The translations under genes were made by a program, and so were the position numbers. Source: Thermaerobacter subterraneus DSM 13965 (GTDB lineage Bacteria > Bacillota > Sulfobacillia > Thermaerobacterales > Thermaerobacteraceae). From it: 64,000 nucleotides of DNA. Numbering within the stretch: the first letter of the stretch is position 1; each line of letters begins with the position of its first letter. Positions 10,295 to 23,383 of this stretch are shown here, piece by piece. Under the pieces are notes generated by a model. The model worked only from the letters and a program-made list of their open reading frames with translations, made no database searches and was not told the origin of the DNA. The stretch covers positions 138,840-202,839 of the forward strand of contig NZ_JH976535.1 in NCBI RefSeq assembly GCF_000183545.2, in the 5' to 3' direction.

Positions 10295-13038
10295 CCCGGT
10301 AAGCTGGCCCAGCCGTTCCGCGAGGGCTGCGGTGCCCGGCCCTCGGGCGGGCGCGGCAAGCCCTCCCCGGGCCAGCGGGCGCCCGCATCCCGGGGACCGG
10401 CCGGCGGCCGGAGCCCCGGGGTGGTGTTGCCGGCACCTTCCTCCCCCGGACCGTCACCGGCTCCGGGCAGGTCTCCTCCGGGCGTACCCGTGCCGCCCTG
10501 GCCGGCAGGGCTCTGTTCGGGGCTGGCCTCCCCCTGCGGGCTGCCGGGCGAGGAGCCTGGCCCGCCGCGCTCCCCGTCCTCGTGCGCCGCACCTGGGCCG
10601 GGGCCGCCGGGCTGGGACGGAGCCGCTTCCGGTGCTTCCCCTTCCGGCCCGCCTTCCGGTGCCTGGGCCGGCCCGCGAGGTGGCTCCACCGGCGCCTGCG
10701 GGCCCTCCGGACCGGGAGGGCCGCCGGGCGGGCCGCCCTCCGGGGCTTCCCGCCCTGGGCCCGGCGGCTCCGTTGCGGGTGGACGCAACTCAGGCAGCCC
10801 CGGCAGCCCGGGCAGCGAAGGCAGGGGCACCGGCAAGAGCCCCCGGGGCGCGCCTCCGGCGGCGGCCAGGTCCTCCCGGATGTGGGGATCCTGCAGGAGG
10901 GCCAGGCAGTTGGGCGGAGGCACGTGCCCGGCCAGGAACCATTCCTCCCGCCACTGGAACTGCGGGTTGTCCAGGGCACCGGTCAGGGTGCAGGCGCTGG
11001 CCCGCACCACCCCGTCGGGACGGGGCCAGTCCCGGGCGGGGCGACCCTCCAGCGCAACCCGCATGAACGCCTGCCAGATGCGCCCGGCGGTGCTGCTCCC
11101 CGTGGCCCCTGCGCCACCGGGCAGCCGGACCGTCTGCCGGTTGTCATCGGCACCAACCCAGACCGCGGCCACCAGGTCCGGTGTATAGCCCACGAACCAG
11201 ACGTCCCGTGACGCGTCGGTGGTTCCCGTCTTGCCCGCCGCAGGCCGGCCGATGCCCAGGGCGCGCCCGGTGCCGCTATAGGCCGGATCGAAGACGCTCT
11301 TGAGCACGTCGATCATCAGCCAGGCCACCTCGGGGGCGAGGACCCGTTCCGCCTGGGGGTCGTTCCGGAAGAGCACCCTGCCGTCTCGGTCCTCAACCCG
11401 CAGGATGGCGAAGGGGTCGACCCTCTGGCCCAGGTTGGCCAGCGTGGCGTAGCCGCGGGCCAGCTCCAGGGGGGTGACCGCCGATTCGCCCAGGGCCAGG
11501 GTCAGGTGCTGGGTGGTGAGGGGCGAGGTGATGCCCATGCGCCGGGCCAGGGCGGCCACGCGGCCCGGCTTGACCCGGTTCATCCACTCCACGGCCACCA
11601 CGTTGTCGGAGATGGCCACGGCCCGCCGGATGTCCAGGAAGGCGTTGTGGTACCTCTCGTCCCCGTAGTCGCTGGGCACGTAAGGCCGGCCGCCCTCGCC
11701 GCCGGGGTACTCGCGGGCACGGCAGGCCACCGGCGCGGTGACCGGTTCCCCGGAGGCCAGCACGGCCGTGTACAGGAAGGGCTTGAAGGCGGACCCCGGC
11801 TGGCGACGGGCCCGCACCGCCCGGTTGAAGGGGGTGGTCTTGAAGTCACGGCCGCCCACCATGGCCCGGATGCCGCCGGTGGACGGGTCGAGGGCGATCA
11901 GGGCCACCTGGGGCTGCGGGATGCCCCGGTGCTCCTCCAGGGGGGCCACCAGGTCGTCCAGCCGCTGCACGGCGGCTTCCGCCGCTTGCTGCATGTCCAG
12001 GTCCAGGGTGGTGTAGATGCGGAACCCGCCGGTATAGATCTGGTTTGCCAGCTCGGGCACCTGGGCGGCCAGCTGGTCCCGGACGTAGTCCACGAAGTAG
12101 GGCGCCCGGGTGTCCGGCTCGTCCGGCGGCCGCAGGCGCAGGGGCTCCGCCTGGGCCTGCTCGGCTTCCGCCGCCGTGATCATCCCCAGCTCGGCCATGC
12201 GCGAGAGCACCCAGTCGCGCCGCCCCTTGGCCCGCTCCGGATCGCGCCAGTAGATCTCGGGACCGCGGATGAAGGCGGCCAGGGTGGCCGATTCGGCCAG
12301 GGTCAGCTGATCCAGGGACTTGCCGAAATACTCCCGGGCCGCCACCTTGGCCCCGTAGGCGCCGCGCCCGAAGTACACCTGGTTGAGGTACATGGTCAGG
12401 ATCTGGTCCTTGGTGTAGTGGGTCTCCAGCTTCACCGCCAGCAGGGCTTCCCGGAACTTGCGGCCGAAGGTGCGTTCCAGGGAGAGGTCGTACAGGGTCC
12501 GGGCTAGCTGCTGGGTGATGGACGAGCCCCCTTCCACGATGCGGCCGGCTTCCAGGTTCCGCACCACGGCCCGGCCGATGGCCACGGGATCGAAGCCGTG
12601 GTGGCGGTAGAACCGGGCGTCCTCCGCGGCCACCACGGCCTGACGCAAGCTGCGCGGGATCTCTTCGGGCCGGGCCAGCTGGCGGTTCTGGCGGTACAGG
12701 CTGGCGATCATGCGGCCGTCGATGTCGTAGACCACCGTGGCCTGGGGGACCTGGGGCTTGGGCAGGGGCGTGGCGGCGGCGAAAGCCACGACGCCGGCAC
12801 CGGCCAGGGCCAGGAAGACCACCGCCAGGCCCGCCCAGCGGGCAACCCGCCGGGCCAGGGACGGCCGGCCGTGGCGGCCGCCCCGAGGTCCGGAACCGCG
12901 CCCGCCGGTTCCTGCGGGCCCGGGCCGGCGGTCGCCCATACCGCCGGCCCGGCGCCGCGGGCGCCACTCGGTGTAGTCCCCGCCGCGCGGCCCGGGCCGG
13001 TTCGTCCCCCCGTGCCGGCCGCCGTTGGCGGTGCCCAT
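10288..13038 (-). CDS. Class A penicillin-binding protein (PBP1A family)
   Basis: A bifunctional peptidoglycan glycosyltransferase and transpeptidase. The ATG at 13038 is preceded by GGGAGGG; the frame upstream is not used. About 70 basic, Gly/Arg-rich residues precede a membrane segment (AVVFLALAGAGVVAFAAA). The GT51 domain has the catalytic Glu in AEDARFYRHHG (about 139) and GGSSITQQLART. The transpeptidase motifs are SAFK (about 415), SDN in VAISDNVVA, and KTGT (about 601). From about residue 746 a 170-residue Pro/Gly/Glu-rich tail follows, longer than in most PBP1A proteins and presumably extracellular. The tail could bind wall material or be an unstructured spacer. Confidence 0.95.
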   Translation of the reverse strand: MGTANGGRHGGTNRPGPRGGDYTEWRPRRRAGGMGDRRPGPAGTGGRGSGPRGGRHGRPSLARRVARWAGLAVVFLALAGAGVVAFAAATPLPKPQVPQATVVYDIDGRMIASLYRQNRQLARPEEIPRSLRQAVVAAEDARFYRHHGFDPVAIGRAVVRNLEAGRIVEGGSSITQQLARTLYDLSLERTFGRKFREALLAVKLETHYTKDQILTMYLNQVYFGRGAYGAKVAAREYFGKSLDQLTLAESATLAAFIRGPEIYWRDPERAKGRRDWVLSRMAELGMITAAEAEQAQAEPLRLRPPDEPDTRAPYFVDYVRDQLAAQVPELANQIYTGGFRIYTTLDLDMQQAAEAAVQRLDDLVAPLEEHRGIPQPQVALIALDPSTGGIRAMVGGRDFKTTPFNRAVRARRQPGSAFKPFLYTAVLASGEPVTAPVACRAREYPGGEGGRPYVPSDYGDERYHNAFLDIRRAVAISDNVVAVEWMNRVKPGRVAALARRMGITSPLTTQHLTLALGESAVTPLELARGYATLANLGQRVDPFAILRVEDRDGRVLFRNDPQAERVLAPEVAWLMIDVLKSVFDPAYSGTGRALGIGRPAAGKTGTTDASRDVWFVGYTPDLVAAVWVGADDNRQTVRLPGGAGATGSSTAGRIWQAFMRVALEGRPARDWPRPDGVVRASACTLTGALDNPQFQWREEWFLAGHVPPPNCLALLQDPHIREDLAAAGGAPRGLLPVPLPSLPGLPGLPELRPPATEPPGPGREAPEGGPPGGPPGPEGPQAPVEPPRGPAQAPEGGPEGEAPEAAPSQPGGPGPGAAHEDGERGGPGSSPGSPQGEASPEQSPAGQGGTGTPGGDLPGAGDGPGEEGAGNTTPGLRPPAGPRDAGARWPGEGLPRPPEGRAPQPSRNGWASLPGQ

Positions 13039-13318
13039 CGGCAACCCTCCCACGGGTAGTATGGCCGCCCAACTCGTCCTTGCATGGCCGGGAGGGTTTC
13101 GATACATTACAGCATGGTTTTCAGGACGGCCCGGCCGGACGAGCGGCCGGCAAAGCGGGCGCGGGGCCGTGGACGGCGCCGGTGCGGCTCGCCGGGCGCC
13201 CGTCCGGCGCTGCAGGGGCATGCCGGCCGGGAACAGGGCCGGCGGCCGTGTTTTCGCGGCGGCCAGGTCCCGGCAGCGACCGCGCCCCATTCCGGCACCG
13301 GGCAAGGAGGCGAAGGGG

Positions 13319-13780
13319 TTGCTTCCCACACCCAAGAAGGTCACTGTGGTGGCGGGCAGCGGCGAGGGCGACCACAAGCTGACGGCCTTCGACAACGCCC
13401 TGCTGGCGGCCGGCATCGGCAACCTCAATCTGATCAAGGTGTCCAGCATCCTTCCGCCCGACTGCGAGGTGGTGGACAAGCTGGACATCCCTCCGGGTTC
13501 CCTGACCCCCACGGCCTACGGAACCATCGCCAGCGACGTCAAGGGCGACCGGATCGCCGCGGCGGTGGCGGTCGGGTTCTCCGACCGTGACTACGGCACC
13601 ATCATGGAATTTTCGGGGCATTGTACCCAGAAGGAAGCCGAGCAGGCCGTGCGGGCCATGGTGGAAGAGGCCTTCCGGCGTCGGGGCATGGCCCTGCGGG
13701 AGGTGCGGGTCGCCGCGGCGGAGATGGTGGTGGGGGACCGGCCCGGCGCCGTGGTGGCTGCGGCGGTGCTCTGGTATTAG
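13319..13780 (+). CDS. Pyruvoyl-dependent arginine decarboxylase
   Basis: Converts arginine to agmatine and CO2, the entry step of polyamine synthesis. TTG 13319 is preceded by AAGGAGG and gives 153 residues, the normal length. The self-cleavage site is KVSSILPP; Ser42-Ser43 are expected to give the pyruvoyl group and the beta and alpha chains. Other family signatures are GEGDHKLTAFDNAL and GIGNLNL near the N-terminus and MEFSGH in the alpha chain. speE and speB follow on the same strand, which supports the role. PvlArgDC replaces the PLP-type SpeA of Bacillus. Confidence 0.93.
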   Translation: MLPTPKKVTVVAGSGEGDHKLTAFDNALLAAGIGNLNLIKVSSILPPDCEVVDKLDIPPGSLTPTAYGTIASDVKGDRIAAAVAVGFSDRDYGTIMEFSGHCTQKEAEQAVRAMVEEAFRRRGMALREVRVAAAEMVVGDRPGAVVAAAVLWY

Positions 13781-13841
13781 GTTTCAGCATGCCGGGCGGC
13801 GGACCCGCCACCGGAGGGCGCCGTTCCGGCGGTAGAGCGGG

Positions 13842-14738
13842 GTGGGCGCAGTGCAGGTTTGGTTCTCCGAAGACCAGACGGCCGACCTCCGGATCTCGGT
13901 ACGGGTGCGGCAGGTGCTCCACCAGGAGCGCAGCCCCTACCAGGAGATCATGGTGCTGGACACCGTCCAGTTCGGCCGCATGCTGGTGCTGGACGACGTG
14001 ATCCAGACCACCGAGAAGGACGAGTTCGCCTATCACGAGATGATGGCCCACGTGCCCCTGTTCGCCCACCCCCACCCGCGGCGGGTGCTGGTGATCGGCG
14101 GCGGGGACGGCGGCGTCCTGCGGGAGGTCCTGCGCCACCCCACGGTGGAGGAGGCCCACATGGCGGAGATCGACCAGCGGGTGGTCGAGGTCTCCCGCCG
14201 GCACCTGCCCGAGCTGAACAACTTCGCCGACGCCCGCGCCCGGGTGTTCTTCACCGACGGCATCCGCCACGTGGAAGAGCATCCCGACACCTACGACGTG
14301 ATCATCGTCGACTCCACCGATCCGGTGGGGCCGGCGGTGGCCCTCTTCGGCTCGGACTTTCACCGTGCCGTCTTCCGGGCGTTGCGGCCCGGGGGCATCT
14401 TCGTCCAGCAGTCGGAGTCGCCCTTCTTCAACCGCGAGCTGATTCGCCAGGTGCAGTCCTCGCTGCGCCAGGTCTTCCCCGTGGCCGGCCTGTACTGGGG
14501 CGTGGTGCCCACCTACCCCGGCGGTTTCTGGACCTACAGCGTGGGCACGCGGGGCACCGACCCGCGCCGGCCGCGGGAAGGGGCCTGGGAAGAAGCGCGC
14601 CTCCAGACGCGGTACTACAGTCCGGAGATCCACCGGGCAGCTTTTGCACTACCACCCTTCGTTGCCGAGCTGGTGGAGGCGGAGCCGGCCGGTGCACCGG
14701 CGGGTGGCCCACCGGTTCCGGGCGGCAAGGGGTCTTGA
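13842..14738 (+). CDS. speE: Polyamine aminopropyltransferase (spermidine synthase)
   Basis: Transfers an aminopropyl group from decarboxylated SAM to putrescine or, in some thermophiles, to agmatine. The 298-residue protein carries LVIGGGDGGVLREVLRHP (about 85-102), the cofactor site, and VDSTDPVGPA (about 156), with the catalytic Asp. YHEMMAHVPLFAHP is also typical. The start is GTG 13842, or the in-frame GTG at 13851. It lies between the arginine decarboxylase and speB, so it belongs to an agmatine-based route. No SAM decarboxylase gene is in this window. The last 20 residues are Gly/Pro-rich. Confidence 0.94.
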   Translation: MGAVQVWFSEDQTADLRISVRVRQVLHQERSPYQEIMVLDTVQFGRMLVLDDVIQTTEKDEFAYHEMMAHVPLFAHPHPRRVLVIGGGDGGVLREVLRHPTVEEAHMAEIDQRVVEVSRRHLPELNNFADARARVFFTDGIRHVEEHPDTYDVIIVDSTDPVGPAVALFGSDFHRAVFRALRPGGIFVQQSESPFFNRELIRQVQSSLRQVFPVAGLYWGVVPTYPGGFWTYSVGTRGTDPRRPREGAWEEARLQTRYYSPEIHRAAFALPPFVAELVEAEPAGAPAGGPPVPGGKGS

Positions 14739-14749
14739 GGGACACGGCC

Positions 14750-15648
14750 ATGGAAGAACCCTGGTCTCCCGGCCTCTGGGAACGGCCGGGACGGTTCATG
14801 GCGGCGGAGGCCGGCTACCCCGAAGCCCTGTGGGTGCTGGCCGGCGCGCCCCTGGAGCTCACCGTCAGTTACCGGGCGGGCACCCGCTGGGGGCCCGCCC
14901 GCATCCGTGAAGCGTCCTACGCCCTGGAGACCTACAGCCCCCATCTGGACCGGGACCTGGAGGAGCTGGCGATCCACGACGCCGGGGACATCGCCCTGCC
15001 GCTGGGCAATCTGGGCCAGAGCCTGGCCCGGATCGAGGCCGCCCTCCGGCGGCCCTACGCCGGCGGGAAACGGGTGCTCCTGCTGGGCGGCGAGCACCTG
15101 GTCACCCTGGCGGCGGTGAACGCCGCCCTGGACCGCTATCCGGACCTGGTGGTGGTCCAGCTGGACGCCCACACGGACCTGCGCGACCGGTACCTGGACG
15201 AGCCCTACTCCCACGCCACGGTGATGCGCCGGGTGCTGGACCTGGTGGGTCCCGGCCGGCTCTGGCAGCTGGGGCCCCGTTCGGGGCTGCGGGAAGAGTT
15301 CCAGCTGGCGCGGGAACAGGGCCGGTTCTACCACGACGTGGAGGAGGGTGCGGACGCCCTGGCCGGCCAGCTGGCGGGGCCGCTGCGAGGCGTTCCCTTG
15401 TACCTGACGGTGGACATCGACGTGCTGGATCCGTCGGTGGCGCCGGGAACCGGCACCCCCGAGCCCGGCGGGCCCGACTTCGCTACCCTGCTGCGGGCCC
15501 TCTACCGGCTGGCCCGGGCCGGAGCGCGGCTGGTGGGGGCCGACATCGTCGAGACGGCGCCGCCCCTGGACCCCAGCGGGCGGACGGAAATCGTGGCGGC
15601 AAAAATTGCCCGGGAAATCCTGCTGGCCTTCACGGGGGAGGTGGCGCA

Positions 15649-15652
<4 letters not shown>
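14750..15652 (+). CDS. speB: Agmatinase / ureohydrolase-family enzyme
   Basis: Hydrolyses agmatine to putrescine and urea, or possibly N1-aminopropylagmatine to spermidine, using two manganese ions. The 300-residue protein shows the metal-ligand clusters GGEHLVT (about 113), LDAHTDLRD (about 137-145) and VDIDVLDPS (about 219-227). The first cluster has Glu where most homologues have Asp, but the His ligand is kept. ATG 14750 follows GAGGGA, 11 bp after speE. It overlaps the start of argS by 1-4 bases, so translation is probably coupled. Confidence 0.92.
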
Positions 15653-19072
<3,420 letters not shown>

Positions 19073-19199
19073 CCCCGCGGGCGCCGGCAGGGAACCGGGG
19101 CGGCTGAACGGAACCTGAACCTGAACCGGCAGGGATACCGGGTACCCGGCGGGGCCCGGACGACCGGCGGGAGGAATCCCCCACGAGGAGAAGCGAACC

Positions 19200-20156
19200 A
19201 TGACCAGCCAGCGTCAGCCATGGGCCAGCCGGCGCCTGCAGTGGGCTTTTGTGCTCGTCCTCGGCCTGCTGGTGGCCGGATCGGTGGTGGCCCTGCTGGT
19301 ACCCGGCGGAAGAGACGGCCTGGGGGCAGGAACCGCCGGCCAGATCGCCGTGGTGACCATCGACGGGCCCATCGCCGCCGGGGCCAGCGCCGAGGGGCTG
19401 CTGGGCGCCGTGGTGGGGGCCGACGACATCGTCAGCCAGCTGCAGCAGGCCCGCGAGGACCCGGCGGTAGCGGCCGTGGTCATCCGGATGAACACGCCCG
19501 GTGGCAGCGCGGCCGCGGCCCAGGAGATCGGCGTGGCCGTCCAGCGCCTGCGGGAGGCGGGGAAGCCGGTGGTGGTGTCCATCGGCGACCTGGGTGCCTC
19601 GGGAGGCTACTGGATCGCCGCCATGGCCGACCGCATCGTCGCCAACCCGGCCTCCCTGACCGGCAGCATCGGCGTGATCATGGAGGTCACCCACTACGAG
19701 GACCTGTACGAGAAGCTGGGCATCGATGTCGAGACCATCAAGAGCGGGCCCTTCAAGGACATCGGCTCGGCCACCCGGCCGCTGACGGCCGAGGAGCGGC
19801 GGTTGCTTCAGGGGCTGGTCAACGACATCTACCAGCAGTTCGTCGACGTGGTGGCCCGGGGGCGGGGCATGAGCCGGGAGCGGGTGCTGGAGCTGGCCGA
19901 CGGACGGGTTTTCACGGGGCGCCAGGCCAAGGCGGAGGGCCTGGTGGACCAGCTGGGCACCTTCGAGGATGCGGCCGACCTGGCCGCCCAGCTGGCGGGG
20001 CTTGAAGACTACGAGCTCATCGAATACGGTCCCTCCAGTCCCTTGCAGGACCTGCTGCGCTGGCTCGGCGCCAGCGGCCGCACGGGACTGGTCCAGGGCG
20101 CCGGCCTGGTGCCGGAGCTGGTGCGCTGGGAGCTGTACCGGGCGGTGCCTCGCTAG
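19200..20156 (+). CDS. sppA: Signal peptide peptidase SppA (S49 family)
   Basis: A membrane-bound protease that degrades cleaved signal peptides. The 318-residue short (Gram-positive) form has one N-terminal membrane segment (WAFVLVLGLLVAGSVVALLV). The catalytic Ser lies in LGASGGYWIAAMADRI (about 134) and the general-base Lys in IKSGPFKDIGS (about 185). NTPGGSAAAAQEI is also typical. ATG 19200 follows CGAGGAGAAG. A Yip1-type membrane protein follows after 87 bp. Confidence 0.94.
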   Translation: MTSQRQPWASRRLQWAFVLVLGLLVAGSVVALLVPGGRDGLGAGTAGQIAVVTIDGPIAAGASAEGLLGAVVGADDIVSQLQQAREDPAVAAVVIRMNTPGGSAAAAQEIGVAVQRLREAGKPVVVSIGDLGASGGYWIAAMADRIVANPASLTGSIGVIMEVTHYEDLYEKLGIDVETIKSGPFKDIGSATRPLTAEERRLLQGLVNDIYQQFVDVVARGRGMSRERVLELADGRVFTGRQAKAEGLVDQLGTFEDAADLAAQLAGLEDYELIEYGPSSPLQDLLRWLGASGRTGLVQGAGLVPELVRWELYRAVPR

Positions 20157-20243
20157 TACCTCGGGCCGCGGTCCGGGAAACCGCCGCGGGTGAGGAGCGC
20201 CCCGGCCTGCACCGGCGGGGCGCGACCAGGGGGGAAGGGCGGA

Positions 20244-21161
20244 GTGGAAGAGCAGCCGAGGAACCAGGGCGAGCAGGCGGAGACGGAGCGGGGTTTCCAG
20301 GAGGAGGCGGGGGCGTCGCCCGCCCGCCAGCAGCCCGATGGAGGCGGCGGGCCGTCCCGTGCCGATCAGCGGCCCGCTACGGAACAGCAGCCGGCCCCTT
20401 CCCCGGCGGGATCCGCTTCCGGGGAGAGGGCCGGGCGCGACGGGGACGGGGGGGCCTCCCGGGCGGGGGTCCCCGGCGGGCCCGGAGGGGTTGCAGAGCC
20501 TCTGGGCACCGGCGACCGGCCGGGGCTGGTGGACTGGGTGTTCGGGGTGATCTTCACGCCGCGGGCGACCTTTGCCCGCCTGGCGGCGCTGGACCGCCCG
20601 CCCCTGGGGATGCTGCTCACCGTGGCGATCCTGATCACCGCCGTCAGCGGCCTGGTGCAGGGCACGGCGGCCGTCCGGGAGCTGGCCCTGCCGGTGGCGC
20701 CCGGGGAATCCCCGCTGCTGCCCCCGGACCTGGCCCGGAATCCGGGAGTGAACCTGGCCCTGGGGGTGCTGGTGGCCATCCTGGGCGTGGTGATGATGTT
20801 CGTGGGAGCCGGGTTCCTCCACCTGGTCGCCGACCTGGCGGGCGGCCGCGGAAGCGGGGTCCACCTGCTGGCCGCCATGGCGCTGGCCTCCCTGCCCCCC
20901 AACCTGATCGGCATCCCCCTGGAGGCGCTGGCGGCGCGGCTGGGCAGCGCCGGGAGTGCGCTGCGCGACGTGAGCGCCCTGGCTATGGGCATCTGGTCGC
21001 TGATCCTCACCTACCGGGCCCTGCGGGCCACCAAGCACCTCAGCCGCGGCGACGCGCTCATCGTTTTGTTCGTTCCCGTTCTGGCCTTCCTGGGGCTGGC
21101 CGTCCTGGCCGTGCTGGTCATTGCGGGGGCAGCGGTGGTGGCGGGGGCGGCGGCTCCCTGA
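20244..21161 (+). CDS. Yip1-family membrane protein
   Basis: 305 residues from GTG 20244, preceded by GGGGAAGGGCGGA. The first 95 residues are Gln/Glu/Gly/Pro-rich and probably unstructured and cytoplasmic. Then comes a YIP1-type domain with about five membrane segments (PPLGMLLTVAILITAVSGLV, LALGVLVAILGVVMMFVGAG, HLLAAMALASLPPNLIGIP, ALAMGIWSLILTYRAL, ALIVLFVPVLAFLGLAVLAV). DWVFGVIFTPRATFARLA before the first segment is typical. The molecular role is unknown. It probably shares a transcript with sppA. Confidence 0.75.
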   Translation: MEEQPRNQGEQAETERGFQEEAGASPARQQPDGGGGPSRADQRPATEQQPAPSPAGSASGERAGRDGDGGASRAGVPGGPGGVAEPLGTGDRPGLVDWVFGVIFTPRATFARLAALDRPPLGMLLTVAILITAVSGLVQGTAAVRELALPVAPGESPLLPPDLARNPGVNLALGVLVAILGVVMMFVGAGFLHLVADLAGGRGSGVHLLAAMALASLPPNLIGIPLEALAARLGSAGSALRDVSALAMGIWSLILTYRALRATKHLSRGDALIVLFVPVLAFLGLAVLAVLVIAGAAVVAGAAAP

Positions 21162-21248
21162 GCGGGCGCCGGCAGGCCGGGCCGCCCGGCTGTTGCGGGG
21201 ATGGCCCCCGCCGCCCGCTTGGACACCCGTAGCCGGGGGCGGATGACT

Positions 21249-23147
21249 TCACCGTTCCCCGTCCTCCTGGGGGCTGCCGCCGTCGCCGCCCGAGGAGATC
21301 CCGGGCGGCACGGGGTGGCCGCCTCCCAGGCGGTGCTGCAGGGCCTGCCAGCGGGCCGCCAGATCCCGCGGGTTGCCGGCGTCCGGGCGGGCTATGGCTT
21401 CCCGGTAGAGGACGGCGGCCAGCTCCGGTGCGGGGCGCCGGAGCTGGTCGGCCGCGGCCACCAGCAGCCGGGCGGGGAGGACCGAGCGGGCGTCGGGCTG
21501 CTCCAACCAGGCGGCCAGACGGCGCCAATCGTTTTGGCGGAGCAGCAGTTCGGCGCGCAGGGCGGCATCGCCCCTCTGCTCCAGGTGGCGCTCTACCCCT
21601 GGGGCCACCCTCTCCCATTCGCCCGCGGCCCGGGCGGCGGCCTCCAGGGCGTCCAGGGCCGCCCGGGACGGGCGGTCGGCGAAGTTGGCGGCCAGATACG
21701 GTACCGCCCGCTCGGGACGCCCCCGGTCCAGCCACACCTCTGCCACTGCCTGGCGGGCCGCCGCCAAGACGTCCGGCTCGCCCGCCTGGGCCAGGGCACG
21801 GCGAGCCAGGCTGAGGGCCACCTCGTACCGCCCCGTTTCCCGGAAGAACCGGCTCCCGGCCAGCAGCGCCTCGGGGCCCAGGGCAGCGGCGGTGACGGCC
21901 ACGGAGGCCGCTGCGCGGGACCGGAGCGGTCCCGGCCGGCCGGGACCGCCCGCCGGTTGGGCCGCGAGCCCTTGGCCCGCCGGGTGGGTGACGCCGTGGC
22001 CGGGCCGGCCCGCGGCACCCGGAACGTGGCGGGGGGCGCGGCTTCCGTTCCCGTCCCGGGTCGCCGGTTCGCCGGCGCCGCGGGTGCCGGGGGTGCCGGA
22101 CCCGGCTGCGGGGTCGCCGGTGCCCGGACCGTGGCCGAGGGCCTCCGGTGAGCCGCCGGTGGGCAGGGCTTCCAGTCGGGTTAACAGGCGCGCGGCTGCC
22201 TCCCACCGGCGGAAGAGCCAGCGGGCGGCCGCCGCCTCGCCCCGGGCCCGGGCCGCCAGCACCAGGCCGGCCTGGCGCCAGAGAAGCCCCGTCACCGTCA
22301 GGGTCAGGGCGTCGACGGCGGCCGCCGCCAGGGCCCGGGAGGGAGAGCCGGGGCCTGTCAGGGGGGCCGGGGAGCTCTGCGTGCCTGCCCATCCGGCCTC
22401 CAGGGCATCCGCCCACCGGTGCAGGGTCTCCGGGTCGGGGTCTGCCCGGCGCTCCAGCTCCAGCAGCCACGCGGACGGGCGCGCGGCAGGCCGGGAGCCC
22501 GCCGGTGCCACGGCCACCCGGCCGTCCGGGGCGGGTTCCGGCGCCCCGGCGGAGTTTGGTTCCCGCCCACCGGCGGCAACGGGATCCTGCCGGGAGGCGG
22601 AGCCGTCATCCCCCTGGGCACCAGGGGTGGCACCCGCCGGACCCGTGCCGCCCGCCGGAGCCGGTTCCTCCGGCGGCGGGGCCGGAGCCGGGATCGCCGC
22701 GTCCACTTCGGCCAAGAGGGCCGGTTCTTCCTCGACCAGCCGGCGGATCAGTTCCAGCAGCTCCCCCCGGGGCCGTTCCTCCAGGTGCTCCAGCCGCTGG
22801 TCCACGGAGGCGAAGGTCTCGGGCGCGTGGATCCAGGCGTAAAGCAGCGCCACGGCATGCTTGCACAGGCCGCCCCGGGCCCGGCGCGGACACTCGCACT
22901 GGCCTGCCGCATCGGGCCCCTCCGGACCGCGCAGCACGTGGACCACCGTCCGGTAGACGCCGCGAGAGCCGCGCACTTCCCCCAGCAACCGGACACCCGA
23001 AACCAGGCGGTGTTCCACCCGGCCCAGCAGAAACAGGTCCAGGGCCCGGATGCGAACGGGCTCGGGCGCCAGCCGGGCCAGCATGGCCTCGTCGACGGCG
23101 GCCAGCAGGTGATCGGCCGGGGGATGGCCAGGGTGGTTCCGTTCCAT
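21249..23147 (-). CDS. SWIM zinc-finger family protein
   Basis: 632 residues from the ATG at 23147, which is preceded by GAAGGATG. A SWIM motif near residues 84-98 (CECPRRARGGLCKHAVALL) gives CxCxnCxH zinc ligands; such domains bind DNA or proteins. The middle is a Gly/Pro/Ala-rich linker. The C-terminal part (about 330-600) consists of Ala/Leu/Arg-rich helical repeats like those in other bacterial SWIM proteins. No Snf2-type ATPase is next to it, although SWIM proteins are often linked to one. Its function is unknown. It converges on the Yip1 gene, and the 87-bp gap holds a bulky GC stem (AGCGGGCG at 21161 with CGCCCGCT at 21212). Confidence 0.75.
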   Translation of the reverse strand: MERNHPGHPPADHLLAAVDEAMLARLAPEPVRIRALDLFLLGRVEHRLVSGVRLLGEVRGSRGVYRTVVHVLRGPEGPDAAGQCECPRRARGGLCKHAVALLYAWIHAPETFASVDQRLEHLEERPRGELLELIRRLVEEEPALLAEVDAAIPAPAPPPEEPAPAGGTGPAGATPGAQGDDGSASRQDPVAAGGREPNSAGAPEPAPDGRVAVAPAGSRPAARPSAWLLELERRADPDPETLHRWADALEAGWAGTQSSPAPLTGPGSPSRALAAAAVDALTLTVTGLLWRQAGLVLAARARGEAAAARWLFRRWEAAARLLTRLEALPTGGSPEALGHGPGTGDPAAGSGTPGTRGAGEPATRDGNGSRAPRHVPGAAGRPGHGVTHPAGQGLAAQPAGGPGRPGPLRSRAAASVAVTAAALGPEALLAGSRFFRETGRYEVALSLARRALAQAGEPDVLAAARQAVAEVWLDRGRPERAVPYLAANFADRPSRAALDALEAAARAAGEWERVAPGVERHLEQRGDAALRAELLLRQNDWRRLAAWLEQPDARSVLPARLLVAAADQLRRPAPELAAVLYREAIARPDAGNPRDLAARWQALQHRLGGGHPVPPGISSGGDGGSPQEDGER

Positions 23148-23374
23148 GCTCGCTCATCCTTCGCCGGAGGCCGGCAGGGATACCTGGCGGCCGGAAGGCC
23201 GCTCCCCTCCAGGATAGCCCATTGCCGTCACCGCCGTCCGGACCCGTCCCGTCGGGGTGCGGGTCCACCATGGGGTAGCCGTCATGGCTACCTCGGGCAA
23301 AAAATGGGCGCCAGGGTCCACGGAAATCGCTTCCGGTGTATCGTGCTGAACACAGGTGGGGCCCGGACCCGTTT

Positions 23375-23380
23375 TATAAT
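23375..23380 (+). promoter_or_regulatory. Perfect -10 box with no clear -35
   Basis: TATAAT in the context GTTTTATAATGGG, an island of A/T in very GC-rich DNA. The bases 17 bp upstream (ACAGGT) are a poor -35, so an activator or another sigma factor may be needed. It would start a transcript near 23387, inside the palindrome that follows. Confidence 0.5.
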
Positions 23381-23383
23381 GGG

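Noticed and set aside
23270-23340. c-di-GMP riboswitch suggested by GGTAGCC/GGCTACC
   Set aside because: The GGCAAACC and CGCAAAGCC core blocks are missing on both strands.
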